From: DASXUX01 sp036504595
GTDB taxonomy: Bacteria; Planctomycetota; SZUA-567; H5-PLA8
DNA: 64,000 nt
Reading direction: 5' to 3'
NCBI GenBank assembly: GCA_036504595.1
Contig: DASXUX010000030.1
Location: 186,001-250,000, forward strand
Part shown: piece by piece, positions 23,498 to 34,996 of the stretch
How positions within the stretch are numbered: position 1 is the stretch's first letter
Layout: every line of letters begins with the position of its first letter
Notes under the pieces: generated by a model
The model's database searches: none
Told to the model about the DNA's origin: nothing
Seen by the model: the letters and a program-made list of their open reading frames with translations, nothing else
Made by a program: the position numbers and the translations under genes

Positions 23498-25270
23498 TTA
23501 CCGACGCATATCGAAGCTCGCGCCTTTGATAAAAAAGTCCTTATACTTCGAATAGCGGGACAACGCAGTATCGAGCGACGCGACATCTTCGAGGTCGTCG
23601 GGTTTGCACATCTCTTTGCACTTCTCCAGAATGTCCATCTCCTTCTCGATCTGATCCTTCAACTGCGGATATTTGGAGCGATCCTCGATGTTGCCCTTGC
23701 GAATGGCTTCGATCTTATCTTCGGCCGATTTGCGCAGCTTGTCGCGCTCGCTGATCTTGTTGAACCACGCGTTCCATTGATCGGACTTCCAGGCCGCACG
23801 CTTCTCCTTGCGGCCTTGCTGCCCATTAAAGGAGAGCAGCACCAGCGCCTGGCACAGCGAAGCTTCCGCGCCAGGGTTCGCCTTCAGCAGGTCGATGACC
23901 ATGCCGATGGCCGTCAGATCCTTTCCGTAACTGCGCCTTCCAAGCGCCAGCGTATAGGCTTCCATCGTCTTGCCTTGCAGGTCATTCTTGAAGGCTTCGA
24001 GGATGACGTTGCGCGAGTCGGGATCCCGGAGCTGGCCAAGCGTTTCGGCGTTGGCGATACGCACACTCTCTTCCGGATCGCGAGCCAACTCGCCAAGCTG
24101 CGCCATCGGACCGGACAGCCCCGTAACGGGAACCGCTTTCACCGCCGCAAGACGAATCGCGACCACTTTGTCTTTCAGCGCAGTGGTGATGCCCTTCGCC
24201 GCGACGGCATCTCCTTTACGCTCGGCCAGCGCATCCACGATCTCCCGGCGAACGTCGTCTTTTGCGTGAGTCACCAGCGGCACGAGCGTCTCGCTCTTGG
24301 CCTGCGAGCGCACTTTGCCAAACGCAATTTTAGCCGCAGCGGCCAGGTCCTTGTCGCCGCCGGCCATCGCTTCAAGCAGGTCCGGCACGGCATCGGGCAA
24401 CGCGGTGGTCGTCAACGCACGCAGAGCTTTCTCGCGCACCTCTCCTTTGTCCTTCGCGGCGACAGATATGAGCTGCTTGCAGACGCCCGGCGCAACCAGT
24501 TCGCTCAGCGCTTCGACCGCGGTTGCGCGCACTTCTGCCGGCAGGTCAGCCGCCGCACTGCACGGAATCAGCGCTTGCGCCGCTTTTGCGACATCCTTGT
24601 CCGGTTCGCCCGTGCCGCTGGGCTGAGCGGACGCAGCCGCCGCTTTGCCGATCGCCGCCAGAGAGCGGATCATCACCGCCTTGCCGGCCGCATCGCATTT
24701 CGAAAGTTCATCCGCAAGACGCTCAATGGCCGGTCCGCGACCCGTCGAACGCGTACCGATCAGTTCGATCCCGTATGCCGCGGCTTCGCGCAGATCTGGC
24801 GTCGTGGAACTCAGCCGCACCGAAAACGCGCTAAAGACCTGGCTGACATCTCCTTTTTCGTAGCGTCCCAGCAGCGCCGCGGCGGCGTCTTTCCGATCCT
24901 GCAGGCCCGGGCCTTCATCGAGCTTCTTCGTGTGCATGTAGCACATGAACGGGTCGTACCCGATCGCGACCACGAGGATCACGACAAGCGCGATGCCGCC
25001 CAGAATCATCTGCTTAACCGTCAACAGCGGCGCTTTGGCTGCGCTGCGAACGGTCTGCTTGGTGGAAGCAGAGCGTTTGGTGGTGCGGTTGTCCACCAGC
25101 GCCGGACCGGGCGGCGGCGTGTCGGTGTCAGGATCGCGCTGACGGCTCGGCGATGGGACTTGCCGCGAACTGGCCGGACGCACCTGCCGACTGGACTCGC
25201 TCGGCCGCGCAGGAGTGCTGCCGGGAGCGCCAATGTTTCTTCGTGAGCTCTTCTTCGGATCGAGTGCCAA
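23498..25270 (-). CDS. HEAT-repeat membrane-anchored protein
   Basis: About 590 residues: a Pro/Ser/Arg-rich cytoplasmic start (1-85), one membrane helix ('MILGGIALVVILVVAIGY', about 95-113), then 10 or more HEAT-type helical repeats ('DLREAAAYGIELIG', 'GEVREKALRALTTTALPDAV', 'SVRIANAETLGQL') to about 480, and a charged helical tail. HEAT solenoids usually scaffold other proteins. TTG at 25270 is my choice because AAGGGGG lies about nine bases upstream and the frame above it translates a spacer repeat; a longer form from 25402 is possible. Confidence 0.72.
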   Translation of the reverse strand: MALDPKKSSRRNIGAPGSTPARPSESSRQVRPASSRQVPSPSRQRDPDTDTPPPGPALVDNRTTKRSASTKQTVRSAAKAPLLTVKQMILGGIALVVILVVAIGYDPFMCYMHTKKLDEGPGLQDRKDAAAALLGRYEKGDVSQVFSAFSVRLSSTTPDLREAAAYGIELIGTRSTGRGPAIERLADELSKCDAAGKAVMIRSLAAIGKAAAASAQPSGTGEPDKDVAKAAQALIPCSAAADLPAEVRATAVEALSELVAPGVCKQLISVAAKDKGEVREKALRALTTTALPDAVPDLLEAMAGGDKDLAAAAKIAFGKVRSQAKSETLVPLVTHAKDDVRREIVDALAERKGDAVAAKGITTALKDKVVAIRLAAVKAVPVTGLSGPMAQLGELARDPEESVRIANAETLGQLRDPDSRNVILEAFKNDLQGKTMEAYTLALGRRSYGKDLTAIGMVIDLLKANPGAEASLCQALVLLSFNGQQGRKEKRAAWKSDQWNAWFNKISERDKLRKSAEDKIEAIRKGNIEDRSKYPQLKDQIEKEMDILEKCKEMCKPDDLEDVASLDTALSRYSKYKDFFIKGASFDMRR

Positions 25271-25348
25271 CCGGGAATCCCCCTTCTGAAGCGAGCTGAG
25301 GATTTTAGCCGCTGGCGGCTGTCGAGTCGAGACGGAAACAAAGGACAA

Positions 25349-25382
25349 GTCAAGAGTCTGGAGTCTGGAGTCTGGAGTCCTG
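25349..25382. repeat. GAGTC-word repeat, right member of an inverted pair
   Basis: CAAGAGTCTGGAGTCTGGAG and a third GAGTC word form the inverse of the repeat at 23461-23497. It is followed at 25393-25411 by a single GAGCCAAGAGCG arm of the type seen at 60630. Confidence 0.8.
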
Positions 25383-25483
25383 CGTGCGTGGGCACGAGCC
25401 AAGAGCGAAGCGCTATCAGTTCTCGCCTCGCGGGGTTCTCAATTGGTGATATTACTTCCCGATCACCAGTAGAGGGAAAAAAC

Positions 25484-27688
25484 ATGCGATGGACATCAAC
25501 ACGTAGCTTGCAGGCAGCCGGATTTCTTCTGTTCTCGATTCTCGGGGGAACAATCGTGCAGGCACAAGATTGGGGCGGACCGTTCACCATCATCCCGATG
25601 AGCGCGCCTGAAATGGTGCTTGAAGCCGTCGATGCCGGCGTCACAGAAGGAACCAAAGTCTCGATCGGCGCTCCCACCGGCAAAGACAACCAGAAATGGA
25701 TCGTCACGCCGGTAGCGCCGGCCTCCGTGCCGGCCGGCGACGCCTTCTACAGGATCCGGCCCGCCTACAGCGAAAAGCTCGTCCTGGCCGCCGACAAAGC
25801 CGGCACCGAGAACGGAACGTTGATCGTGCTGCAGGAGAATGCCGGCAAGCCATCCCAACTCTGGTCCATCAAAAAGCACCCGAACGGCTCGTTCGGCCTG
25901 GTTCCAAAGCACGCGCCCGATAAGGGGCTCGACGATTTCGCCGGCGCGAAGACAGCCGGCTCCCGCCAGGATCTGTGGGAATACAAACCCGGAGACGAAC
26001 ACGTGCAGTGGCAGTTCAATCCGCTGCAAGGCGCCACTTGGCCTGAAGCCGTCGGCAATCTTAACCTGCTGAACGCACCCCGAGGCACGATCAAAGAATT
26101 CTCGTTTGCTGAAAGCACCATCTTTCCCGGAACGAAGCGCAACGGCCACGTTTTCATTCCCGCACAGTACGACGGCGCCAAGCCCGCGTGCGTTTACGTG
26201 CGGCAGGACGGCTACAACAAGAGCGAAAAGCACATGCTGGAGATGCTCATCGAAGCCAAGGAAATGCCGGTGACCATCGGCGTCTTCGTCCGCCCCGGTG
26301 ATCTGCCCGCAACAGTGAAAGGCACGATGGGCCGCCGCAACCGTTGCTTCGAATACGACGCGGTCAACGACAACTACGTGCGCTTTCTTATCGAAGAACT
26401 TCTGCCATACGTGGCGAAGACGTTTGATCTAAAGCTCTCGAACAGCGGCAACGATCGCTGCATCGCCGGCGGCAGCAGCGGCGGAATTGCGGCTTTTGTT
26501 GCGGCATGGTCAAGGCCGGACGCGTTCTCGCGCGTGTATGCCAACAGCGGCAGCTTTGTGGCGTTTCGCGGCGGGCATGAGTTCCCCACCCTGCTCCGCA
26601 AATTCGAAGCGCAGCCGATCCGTTCGTACCTGACCACCGGCATGCACGACATGGAGAACTGCGCCGGCGACTGGTATCTGCTCGACCAGGAGATGGACAA
26701 GGCGATGAAGTTCTCCGGCTACGATTACGTGTTCCACGCGATCGACGGCCCGCACGTCGCCGGCTGGAACGAGCATTTCCCCGAGGCCATGAAATTCATC
26801 TGGAAAGGCTGGCCAGAGCCCGTGCAAGCCGGCAAAAGTGCTCCGCGCGTGAGAGACGTCATCACCGAATCGAAATGGGAGCTGGCGGGACAAGGTTTCA
26901 CCGACGCGCGCGGCCCGGCCTGCAATGAAAAAGGCGAAGTGTTCTTCATCGACAACAACAAACTCCACCGCATCGGCGTGGACGGAAAGATCGACGTCTT
27001 TCACCCCGACGCCGCGCAAGCCAACGCGCTGTCCGTCGGTCCCAAGGGCGAGCTCTACACTGTCTCCAGCGCAACCGGAAAAGTGATGTGCTACGACGCG
27101 ACCGGAAAAGGCTCCGTCTACACGGAAGGAATTCGCGGCCGCTACATTCTCGCACGTCCGGACGGCAGCCTGTATGTCACGAGCGATGAAGAAAAGCCCG
27201 GCGAGGGAAGCAAAATCTGGCTCCTGAAAGACGGCCAGAAGAAGGAAGTCGATTCCGGCCTGAAGCACGCGACCGGCCTCGCCTGCCGGCCCGATCAGTG
27301 GCTGCTCTCGGTCGCCGACGGACACTCGAAGTGGCTCTATAGCTATCAGATTAACGCCGACGGCACGCTCATTAATAAGGAGCGCTTCTTCTGGCTTCAC
27401 GTCGCCGATTGGGACGACGATGCCGGCGCCGAATCGGTCTGCTACGCGAAAGAAGGCCAGATGTTCGTCGCCACGCGCCTAGGCGTGCAGATCTGCGCCG
27501 ACGACGGCCCCACGCAGGTGATTCTACCCGTACCCGATCACAGCCGCGTCGTCGGCGTGTGTCTCGGCGGCCCGGAATTGACCACGCTTTACGCCTTCTG
27601 CGGCGGAAAAATCTGGAAACGCACCGTGAAGCAGCACGCCATCGGCGCGTTCTCGCCCTGGGTGAAGGTGAACGGGACGCCGCTGTGA
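25484..27688 (+). CDS. Secreted ricin-lectin / esterase / SMP-30 fusion
   Basis: About 734 residues with a signal peptide ('FLLFSILGGTIVQAQ'). Domains: ricin-B-like lectin (about 30-170, 'NQKWIV', 'LQENAGKPSQLWSI', 'HVQWQFNP'), an alpha/beta-hydrolase of the enterochelin/feruloyl esterase type (about 195-445, nucleophile 'IAGGSSGGIAAF', possible His in 'GPHVAGWNEHFP'), and a C-terminal SMP-30/gluconolactonase-like propeller (about 465-734, 'DARGPACNEKGEVFF', 'NALSVGPKGELY'). It probably deacylates plant polysaccharides outside the cytoplasm. ATG at 25484 has AGAGGG upstream. A family A repeat encodes residues 76-85 within the lectin domain. Confidence 0.85.
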   Translation: MRWTSTRSLQAAGFLLFSILGGTIVQAQDWGGPFTIIPMSAPEMVLEAVDAGVTEGTKVSIGAPTGKDNQKWIVTPVAPASVPAGDAFYRIRPAYSEKLVLAADKAGTENGTLIVLQENAGKPSQLWSIKKHPNGSFGLVPKHAPDKGLDDFAGAKTAGSRQDLWEYKPGDEHVQWQFNPLQGATWPEAVGNLNLLNAPRGTIKEFSFAESTIFPGTKRNGHVFIPAQYDGAKPACVYVRQDGYNKSEKHMLEMLIEAKEMPVTIGVFVRPGDLPATVKGTMGRRNRCFEYDAVNDNYVRFLIEELLPYVAKTFDLKLSNSGNDRCIAGGSSGGIAAFVAAWSRPDAFSRVYANSGSFVAFRGGHEFPTLLRKFEAQPIRSYLTTGMHDMENCAGDWYLLDQEMDKAMKFSGYDYVFHAIDGPHVAGWNEHFPEAMKFIWKGWPEPVQAGKSAPRVRDVITESKWELAGQGFTDARGPACNEKGEVFFIDNNKLHRIGVDGKIDVFHPDAAQANALSVGPKGELYTVSSATGKVMCYDATGKGSVYTEGIRGRYILARPDGSLYVTSDEEKPGEGSKIWLLKDGQKKEVDSGLKHATGLACRPDQWLLSVADGHSKWLYSYQINADGTLINKERFFWLHVADWDDDAGAESVCYAKEGQMFVATRLGVQICADDGPTQVILPVPDHSRVVGVCLGGPELTTLYAFCGGKIWKRTVKQHAIGAFSPWVKVNGTPL
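25711..25738 (+). repeat. Palindromic element family A, copy inside the esterase
   Basis: GGTAGCGCCGGCCTCCGTG then CCGGCCGGC, read in frame as 'VAPASVPAG' between 'WIVTP' and 'FYRIRP' of the lectin domain. Same core as 3144-3171 and 8769-8796. Confidence 0.85.
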
Positions 27689-27694
27689 GAGCAG

Positions 27695-27770
27695 GCTTTG
27701 GGCTTTAGGCTGCGGGCCGCAGCAGCGGCCCTCGGACCAAAGTCCAAAGCCTAAAGCCTAAAGCCCAAAG
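27695..27770. terminator. Inverted repeat between convergent genes
   Basis: The left arm (27695-27720) contains TTTGGGCTTTAGGC; the right arm (27737-27770) contains CCTAAAGCC and AAGCCCAAAG. It fills the gap exactly between the stop of the esterase gene and the stop of hslU. It may stop transcription from both sides; no T-run is present, so this is inferred from position and symmetry. Confidence 0.55.
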
Positions 27771-29171
27771 TTAGAGTATGTACCGCGTCAAGTCCTCGTC
27801 ATCCAAGATCGGCTTGAGCTTGCCCTCAACCATCTCGGCATCGACGACGACCATCTTGTCCGTCATCTCAGCGGCACTGAAGCTGGCGTCTTCCAGCACC
27901 TTCTCCATGAGCGTCTGCAAGCGCCGCGCGCCGATGTTCTGACTGCGCTGGTTCGCAAAGACCGCCAGATGGGCCAACGCGCGCAGACCGTCTTCGGTAA
28001 ACTTCAGTTCGATGCCTTCAGTGCCCAACAGCGCCGTGTACTGTTTGGTCAACGCATTCTTCGGCGCCGTGAGGATTCGACGGAAGTCCTCCTCGGTCAG
28101 GTCCTGCAGTTCGACGCGGATGGGAAATCGCCCCTGCAATTCAGGCAGCAGGTCGCTGGGCTTCGACATGTGAAACGCGCCGGCCGCGATGAACAGAATG
28201 TGATCGGTCCGGATCAACCCCCAACGCGAATTCACCGACGCGCCTTCGACGATGGGAAGCAGATCGCGCTGCACGCCTTCGCGCGAAACATCCGGGCCGT
28301 GTGAGCTCTTCGCGCCGGCAACCTTGTCGATCTCATCAACAAAAATGATGCCCAGATTCTCCGCCGCTTCGACCGCGCGCCGCGACACCGCTTCCTGATC
28401 GATCAGCTTTTCAGCCTCCTCAGCCTCCAGCAGCCTTCGCGCTTCGGCGACCGATACCTTCCGCGGTTTGGAGCGTTTGGGCATCATGCGCGAGAGCGCG
28501 TCCTGCAGTTCCATCCCCATCTCTTCGCCCATCGAGGGCGCAAAAATGCCGGCGACCGAATCGCCCGACTGCACCTCAATCTCCACTTCGCGCGAATCCA
28601 GCGCGCCGTCGCGCAACTTCTTGCGCAGTTTCCCGCGCGTGCGTTCGTGCATCTGAGCCGCACTGGTCGCGCCGGATTCCTTGGCCTCTTTTTCGGTCCA
28701 GGATGTCGGCGCCGGCAGCAGCGCGTCGAGCAACCGCTCTTCCGCGGCTTCGGACGCCTTGACGCGGACCTCTTCCCGCGCGCGCGTCTGAAACATGTTC
28801 ACGGACTGCTTGACCAAGTCGCGCACCATGCTTTCCACGTCGCGGCCGTGATAACCCACTTCCGTGTAGCGCGTGGCTTCGACTTTCACGAACGGCGCTC
28901 CGGCCAGCGACGCCAAACGGCGCGCGATCTCCGTCTTGCCCACGCCCGTCGGCCCGATCATGAGAATGTTCTTGGGCGCGACCTCTTCGCGAATCGCCGG
29001 GTCGAGTTTCCGCCGCCGCCAGCGGTTTCGCAGCGCAATCGCGACCGCCTTCTTTGCCGCATCCTGCCCGACGATGTAGCGGTCCAACTCCGCCACGATT
29101 TGCCGCGGCGAGAGTTCGGAAAGGTCAGTGTTCACGATGGTGGGAAGCGTTTCGTCCGAGTTGTCGGCCAT
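27771..29171 (-). CDS. hslU: ATP-dependent protease ATPase subunit HslU
   Basis: A 466-residue AAA+ unfoldase that feeds substrates into HslV. Seen: 'LDRYIVGQDAAKKAVAIALRNRWRR' split over residues about 29-53, Walker A 'GPTGVGKTEIARRLA' (about 72), Walker B 'IIFVDEIDKVAG' (about 275), the HslU I-domain between them (about 115-245), and the C-terminal 'VDAEMVEGKLKPILDDEDLTRYIL', whose end docks into HslV. Length is typical. It follows hslV with a 120-bp spacer containing an inverted repeat. Confidence 0.97.
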   Translation of the reverse strand: MADNSDETLPTIVNTDLSELSPRQIVAELDRYIVGQDAAKKAVAIALRNRWRRRKLDPAIREEVAPKNILMIGPTGVGKTEIARRLASLAGAPFVKVEATRYTEVGYHGRDVESMVRDLVKQSVNMFQTRAREEVRVKASEAAEERLLDALLPAPTSWTEKEAKESGATSAAQMHERTRGKLRKKLRDGALDSREVEIEVQSGDSVAGIFAPSMGEEMGMELQDALSRMMPKRSKPRKVSVAEARRLLEAEEAEKLIDQEAVSRRAVEAAENLGIIFVDEIDKVAGAKSSHGPDVSREGVQRDLLPIVEGASVNSRWGLIRTDHILFIAAGAFHMSKPSDLLPELQGRFPIRVELQDLTEEDFRRILTAPKNALTKQYTALLGTEGIELKFTEDGLRALAHLAVFANQRSQNIGARRLQTLMEKVLEDASFSAAEMTDKMVVVDAEMVEGKLKPILDDEDLTRYIL

Positions 29172-29191
29172 TGTTGTCCTTTATGAACGAA

Positions 29192-29250
29192 CAGGGTTCA
29201 GGGTCTAGGGTTCAGGGATTGCCGTTTCTGAACCCCGACCCCTGAACCCT
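29192..29250. repeat. AGGGTTCAGGG-word inverted repeat between hslV and hslU
   Basis: Left arm 29192-29217 has the word AGGGTTCAGGG/AGGGTCT three times; right arm 29229-29250 is the complement (CTGAACCCCGACCCCTGAAC). The loop is 11 nt. In the hslVU transcript it would form a strong intercistronic hairpin, which could limit hslU expression or protect RNA ends. Part of the word also occurs at 13548-13573. Confidence 0.8.
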
Positions 29251-29292
29251 TCTTTTTCCTCTGCGTCCTCCGCGTCCTCTGCGGTGAGCTTC

Positions 29293-29832
29293 CTAGATTT
29301 CCTCAACCACAATCTTGTCGTTCGTGAAGATGCAAATTGCGGCCGCCTCTTTCAGCGACTCTTCCACGATCTGCCGCGGCGTAAGCTGCGTGTGTTTGAG
29401 CAGCGCGCGCGCAGCCGCGAGCGCGAATGGCCCGCCCGACCCGATCCCGATCACGCCGTCGTCTGGTTCGACGACATCGCCCTGCCCCGTGAGCAGCAAC
29501 AGCGCTTCCTTGTCCGCAGCCACCAGCATCGCTTCCAACCGCCGCAACGCCCGGTCGGTGCGCCATTCCTTCGCCAGTTCCACGCTCGCACGGCGCAGGT
29601 TGTTCTTGAACTGATCGAGCTTGCCTTCAAAGCGCTCCATCAGTGCAAACGCGTCAGCCGTCGCTCCGGCAAAGCCAATGATCGCGCCGTTCTTCAAACG
29701 GCGGATTTTGTGCGCGTTGGCTTTCAGCACAGTGTTGGCGTGAGTCACCTGTCCGTCGCCGCCAATCGCGACGGCGTTCCCGCGTCGAACCGCCAAGACT
29801 GTCGTCCCGTGGAAGATCTGATCATGAGCCAT
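29293..29832 (-). CDS. hslV: ATP-dependent protease peptidase subunit HslV
   Basis: A 179-residue N-terminal threonine peptidase of the proteasome fold, forming the double hexamer core of HslUV. The catalytic Thr follows the propeptide in 'HGTTVLAVRRGN' (about residue 10), and 'GDGQVTHANTVLK', 'GFAGATADAF' and 'GIGSGGPFALAAARAL' are family landmarks. Length fits. It is the upstream gene of the hslVU pair. Confidence 0.96.
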   Translation of the reverse strand: MAHDQIFHGTTVLAVRRGNAVAIGGDGQVTHANTVLKANAHKIRRLKNGAIIGFAGATADAFALMERFEGKLDQFKNNLRRASVELAKEWRTDRALRRLEAMLVAADKEALLLLTGQGDVVEPDDGVIGIGSGGPFALAAARALLKHTQLTPRQIVEESLKEAAAICIFTNDKIVVEEI

Positions 29833-29957
29833 AGTGTGACCTCAAAGCCGCCCGCTCTCCGCCGCAAACACGAACAGAGACATATTTCAATTATCACCGC
29901 GCCGAGTGAAAGTGAAACCTGAAAACAAGACCTTCTTCGCGCCTTTCACAACTCGCT

Positions 29958-30707
29958 TCAGCGCGGTTGTGAAGCAGGAGCGGACCCCAGCTCGGTTTTG
30001 ACCTCGAGTCCCTCCGGTCCGCCAAGCACGTCGTAGCGCCCGCCATCTTCGTATTTCAGTTCCTTTTCAGCCAGCCCGAAGCTGAGTTTCGCCGGCGGAA
30101 AGTCGCCGCTGCCCGAGACTGTGAACTGCCCCGTGCCGCCAGCAGGAAGAATGGAGGAGGCACCCCCGCCGCCCGGCAGCGTCACTCTCAAGTCCTGGCC
30201 GGTATCGTTGTGGATGCTGAAGCTGGCCTTCGCAGTGGCTCCCGCGGTCTGAGGCCGGCCGAAAACCTGTGTGTAGTAGGGCTGCCCGTCCGCGCTGCGC
30301 GCGATTCCGACGCCGATCTCGGTAAAATCGTTTCGCAGAATGTTCGCACGATGCGGAGGTGAGTGCATCCACGCATTGACTGCGACTTGCGGCGTCGGAT
30401 CGTTAAAAGCGATATTTTCGCCGACCTCGAAATATCGATAGCCAGTATCCCTGACCCTGTCAGCGGCTCCTTTGCCGCGCAGGTCATGCGAAAGCGTCTT
30501 CTCGCTGGCCATATCGGCTGAATGCTTTCGCGCCGCCGCGAAAAGCTTTTCATCAGGCGTTAGCGGCTGCAATTCCTGCTGCTTCCGCTGCTCATTCGTT
30601 GCGTCAACCATTGCGCGCTCGTCAGGCGACATACGCACATCGCTCTCAGCGGCGCGACCGCATGTCGCGGTGAAGAGAAACAAGGCAAGAACCAGATATC
30701 TTCTCAC
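29958..30707 (-). CDS. Secreted CAP/SCP-domain protein
   Basis: About 249 residues with a signal peptide ('YLVLALFLFTATCGRAA'). The CAP domain covers about 30-150: 'ATNEQRKQQELQPLTPDEKL', 'ARKHSADMASEKTLSHD', 'VGENIAFN', 'AVNAWMHSPPHRANIL' and 'EIGVGIA', including the two His and two Glu/Asp of the CAP cavity. A roughly 90-residue beta-type domain follows. The role of bacterial CAP proteins is mostly unknown. GTG at 30707 has GGAG six bases upstream; a TTG four codons earlier would overlap that site. Confidence 0.85.
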   Translation of the reverse strand: MRRYLVLALFLFTATCGRAAESDVRMSPDERAMVDATNEQRKQQELQPLTPDEKLFAAARKHSADMASEKTLSHDLRGKGAADRVRDTGYRYFEVGENIAFNDPTPQVAVNAWMHSPPHRANILRNDFTEIGVGIARSADGQPYYTQVFGRPQTAGATAKASFSIHNDTGQDLRVTLPGGGGASSILPAGGTGQFTVSGSGDFPPAKLSFGLAEKELKYEDGGRYDVLGGPEGLEVKTELGSAPASQPR

Positions 30708-30887
30708 GTGATTCTCCAATCAAAATTGGGCGAACTTTGCCGCTAAAGGGTGATGCAATCGAGATGCCCATTGCATACGCAGCTCAGAATCGGCGCACCA
30801 AATCCGGGGATGAAAGACCCAGGCAAGCGCTTGCGCACGGCAGAGAAAAAGGGTAGATTTAGTCGTTCGATTCGCGCCGCTCACCAC

Positions 30888-30958
30888 GCGGGTGTAGCTC
30901 AATGGTAGAGCGCCAGCCTTCCAAGCTGGCTACGAGGGTTCGATTCCCTTCACCCGCT
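30888..30958 (+). tRNA. tRNA-Gly (TCC anticodon)
   Basis: The 71-nt cloverleaf starts GCGGGTG and ends CACCCGCT without encoded CCA. The D-loop has AGCTCAATGGTAGAGC. The anticodon stem CCAGC/GCTGG encloses CTTCCAA, so the anticodon is TCC. The T-arm has GGTTCGATTCC. An integrase remnant points towards its 3' end, which suggests that it served as an attachment site. Confidence 0.96.
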
Positions 30959-30960
30959 TT

Positions 30961-31323
30961 TTTCTCCCCCGGCAACAAGCCGCTTGTCCCACATCCTGTC
31001 CCACACCAAGCGAACAGCTTCGCCCCGAGCGCATCCACCAGCGACAGCATCCGCTCCTGACTCGACTTCGTGTAGACGTTACTCGTAAGTGTCGGCGTTG
31101 AGTGCCGCGAGAGATGCTGGCCTTCACTGAGGCTGGCCCCTGAAAGCTCCTGCACCAGCGTCGTGTAGCTCTTGCGGAGTAAATGAATCACGGCGTTACC
31201 GGCAGCAGTCTCCGGCGTGATACCTGCCTTCTCAATGTCCTTCACCCACCAGTGGTGCATATTCTTTGGCAGCGACACCAGCGGCTGTCTGGCCCGAACC
31301 GTAAAGGTCTGGACCAGCGTCAA
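30961..31323 (-). pseudogene. Tyrosine recombinase (integrase), C-terminal remnant
   Basis: About 110 residues with the C-terminal catalytic box of phage-type integrases: 'HLLRKSYTTLVQ' (HxxR), 'HLSRHSTPTLTSNVYTKSS' with His and the nucleophile Tyr. The core-binding domain and the first catalytic Arg are absent. The frame runs into the adjacent tRNA-Gly gene, so the downstream part is not meaningful. The other end meets the 5' region of the kinase gene. It is best read as what is left of an element that once integrated at the tRNA. Confidence 0.8.
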
Positions 31324-31399
31324 ATGCCGATTTCGTCATGCAAGCTTGCCTCTCGGGCGCTGGTCCGTATTTTGTTGGTATCTAACGGGGACAGTCTGC

Positions 31400-34228
<2,829 letters not shown>

Positions 34229-34237
34229 CCGGCTCCA

Positions 34238-34723
34238 CTACTTCTTGGCGTATTCCAGAGCGGTCTTCAACTGCTTGATGGCGTGGTCCGTGGCCTCAAG
34301 CGCGTCGGCGCGATGACCGCCAAAATCATGCGCCGCCTCCTTGAGGTCTTTGCGCGTTTCGCGCAAGGCATCCAGCGCCGCATGGATGTGCGGATGTTTG
34401 AGCTCCGCTTCGGTGGCTGTGTTGGCTTTCGCTTTGGGCTCTTCCGCGGACTTGGCCTTGTCGGGCGCGCCGCCCTTATCGAATTCGAGCGCCTTCTCAA
34501 GTTGCTTATGTGCGCGTTCGACCGCCTTCACCGCTTCAGCACGGTGGCCGCCGAAATCATGATCGGCCTCCTCCAGTTCCTTCTTCGCGGCGGCAAGTTC
34601 TCGCACCGCAGCACGAATGTGTGGGTGTTTCTCTGCCTCAGCCCATGCGGGCCGACTAACCACCGTAACCATGCCCACGACAAAGATCACGACCAGCCAG
34701 TCGTGTAGTGAAGACTTGTTCAT
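34238..34723 (-). CDS. Exported two-repeat helical protein
   Basis: A 161-residue protein with a signal peptide ('VVIFVVGMVTVVSRPAWA') and two copies of a helical repeat of about 45 residues: 'HPHIRAAVRELAAAKKELEE' and 'HPHIHAALDALRETRKDLKE', each continuing 'A.HDFGGHR..A..A...A..QL..ALE'. The repeats are separated by a Lys/Ala/Glu-rich linker. The 'HDFGGHR' motif with repeated His suggests metal or haem binding, but I know no demonstrated function. ATG at 34723 has GGAGGGA seven bases upstream. It is convergent with the kinase gene, nine bases away. Confidence 0.75.
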   Translation of the reverse strand: MNKSSLHDWLVVIFVVGMVTVVSRPAWAEAEKHPHIRAAVRELAAAKKELEEADHDFGGHRAEAVKAVERAHKQLEKALEFDKGGAPDKAKSAEEPKAKANTATEAELKHPHIHAALDALRETRKDLKEAAHDFGGHRADALEATDHAIKQLKTALEYAKK

Positions 34724-34996
34724 GACGTTCCCTCCACAAGCCTATGGTTGTCTGCCGGAAATGTCGCCACGTTGCACAATTCTGTCGAGAAATCCGCCAG
34801 GGCATCCCGCCCGTTTCGACTTTCGCCCGGAAGTCGCAATTCTCCGGCCCAGGTAGTCCGCCAGGTCTCAAAAGTGGCCACTGGCTTTTACTTCAAAACC
34901 TTTGCCTGATTGCCCACGGCGCAACATATGATGATCGCTGCGCACAAGATCGTGGAGTACTTGAAGATTTTCACAACTCTACCCTCAATTCGGCAC

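Noticed and set aside
11911..25382. Wide inverted repeats as insertion-sequence ends
   Set aside because: The enclosed genes are not transposases, no target duplications are visible, and each pair has a different sequence; reported as an observation only.
30859..30960. C-terminal extension of the integrase frame ('GNRTLVASLEGW...')
   Set aside because: It is the antisense translation of the tRNA-Gly gene and not protein sequence under selection.
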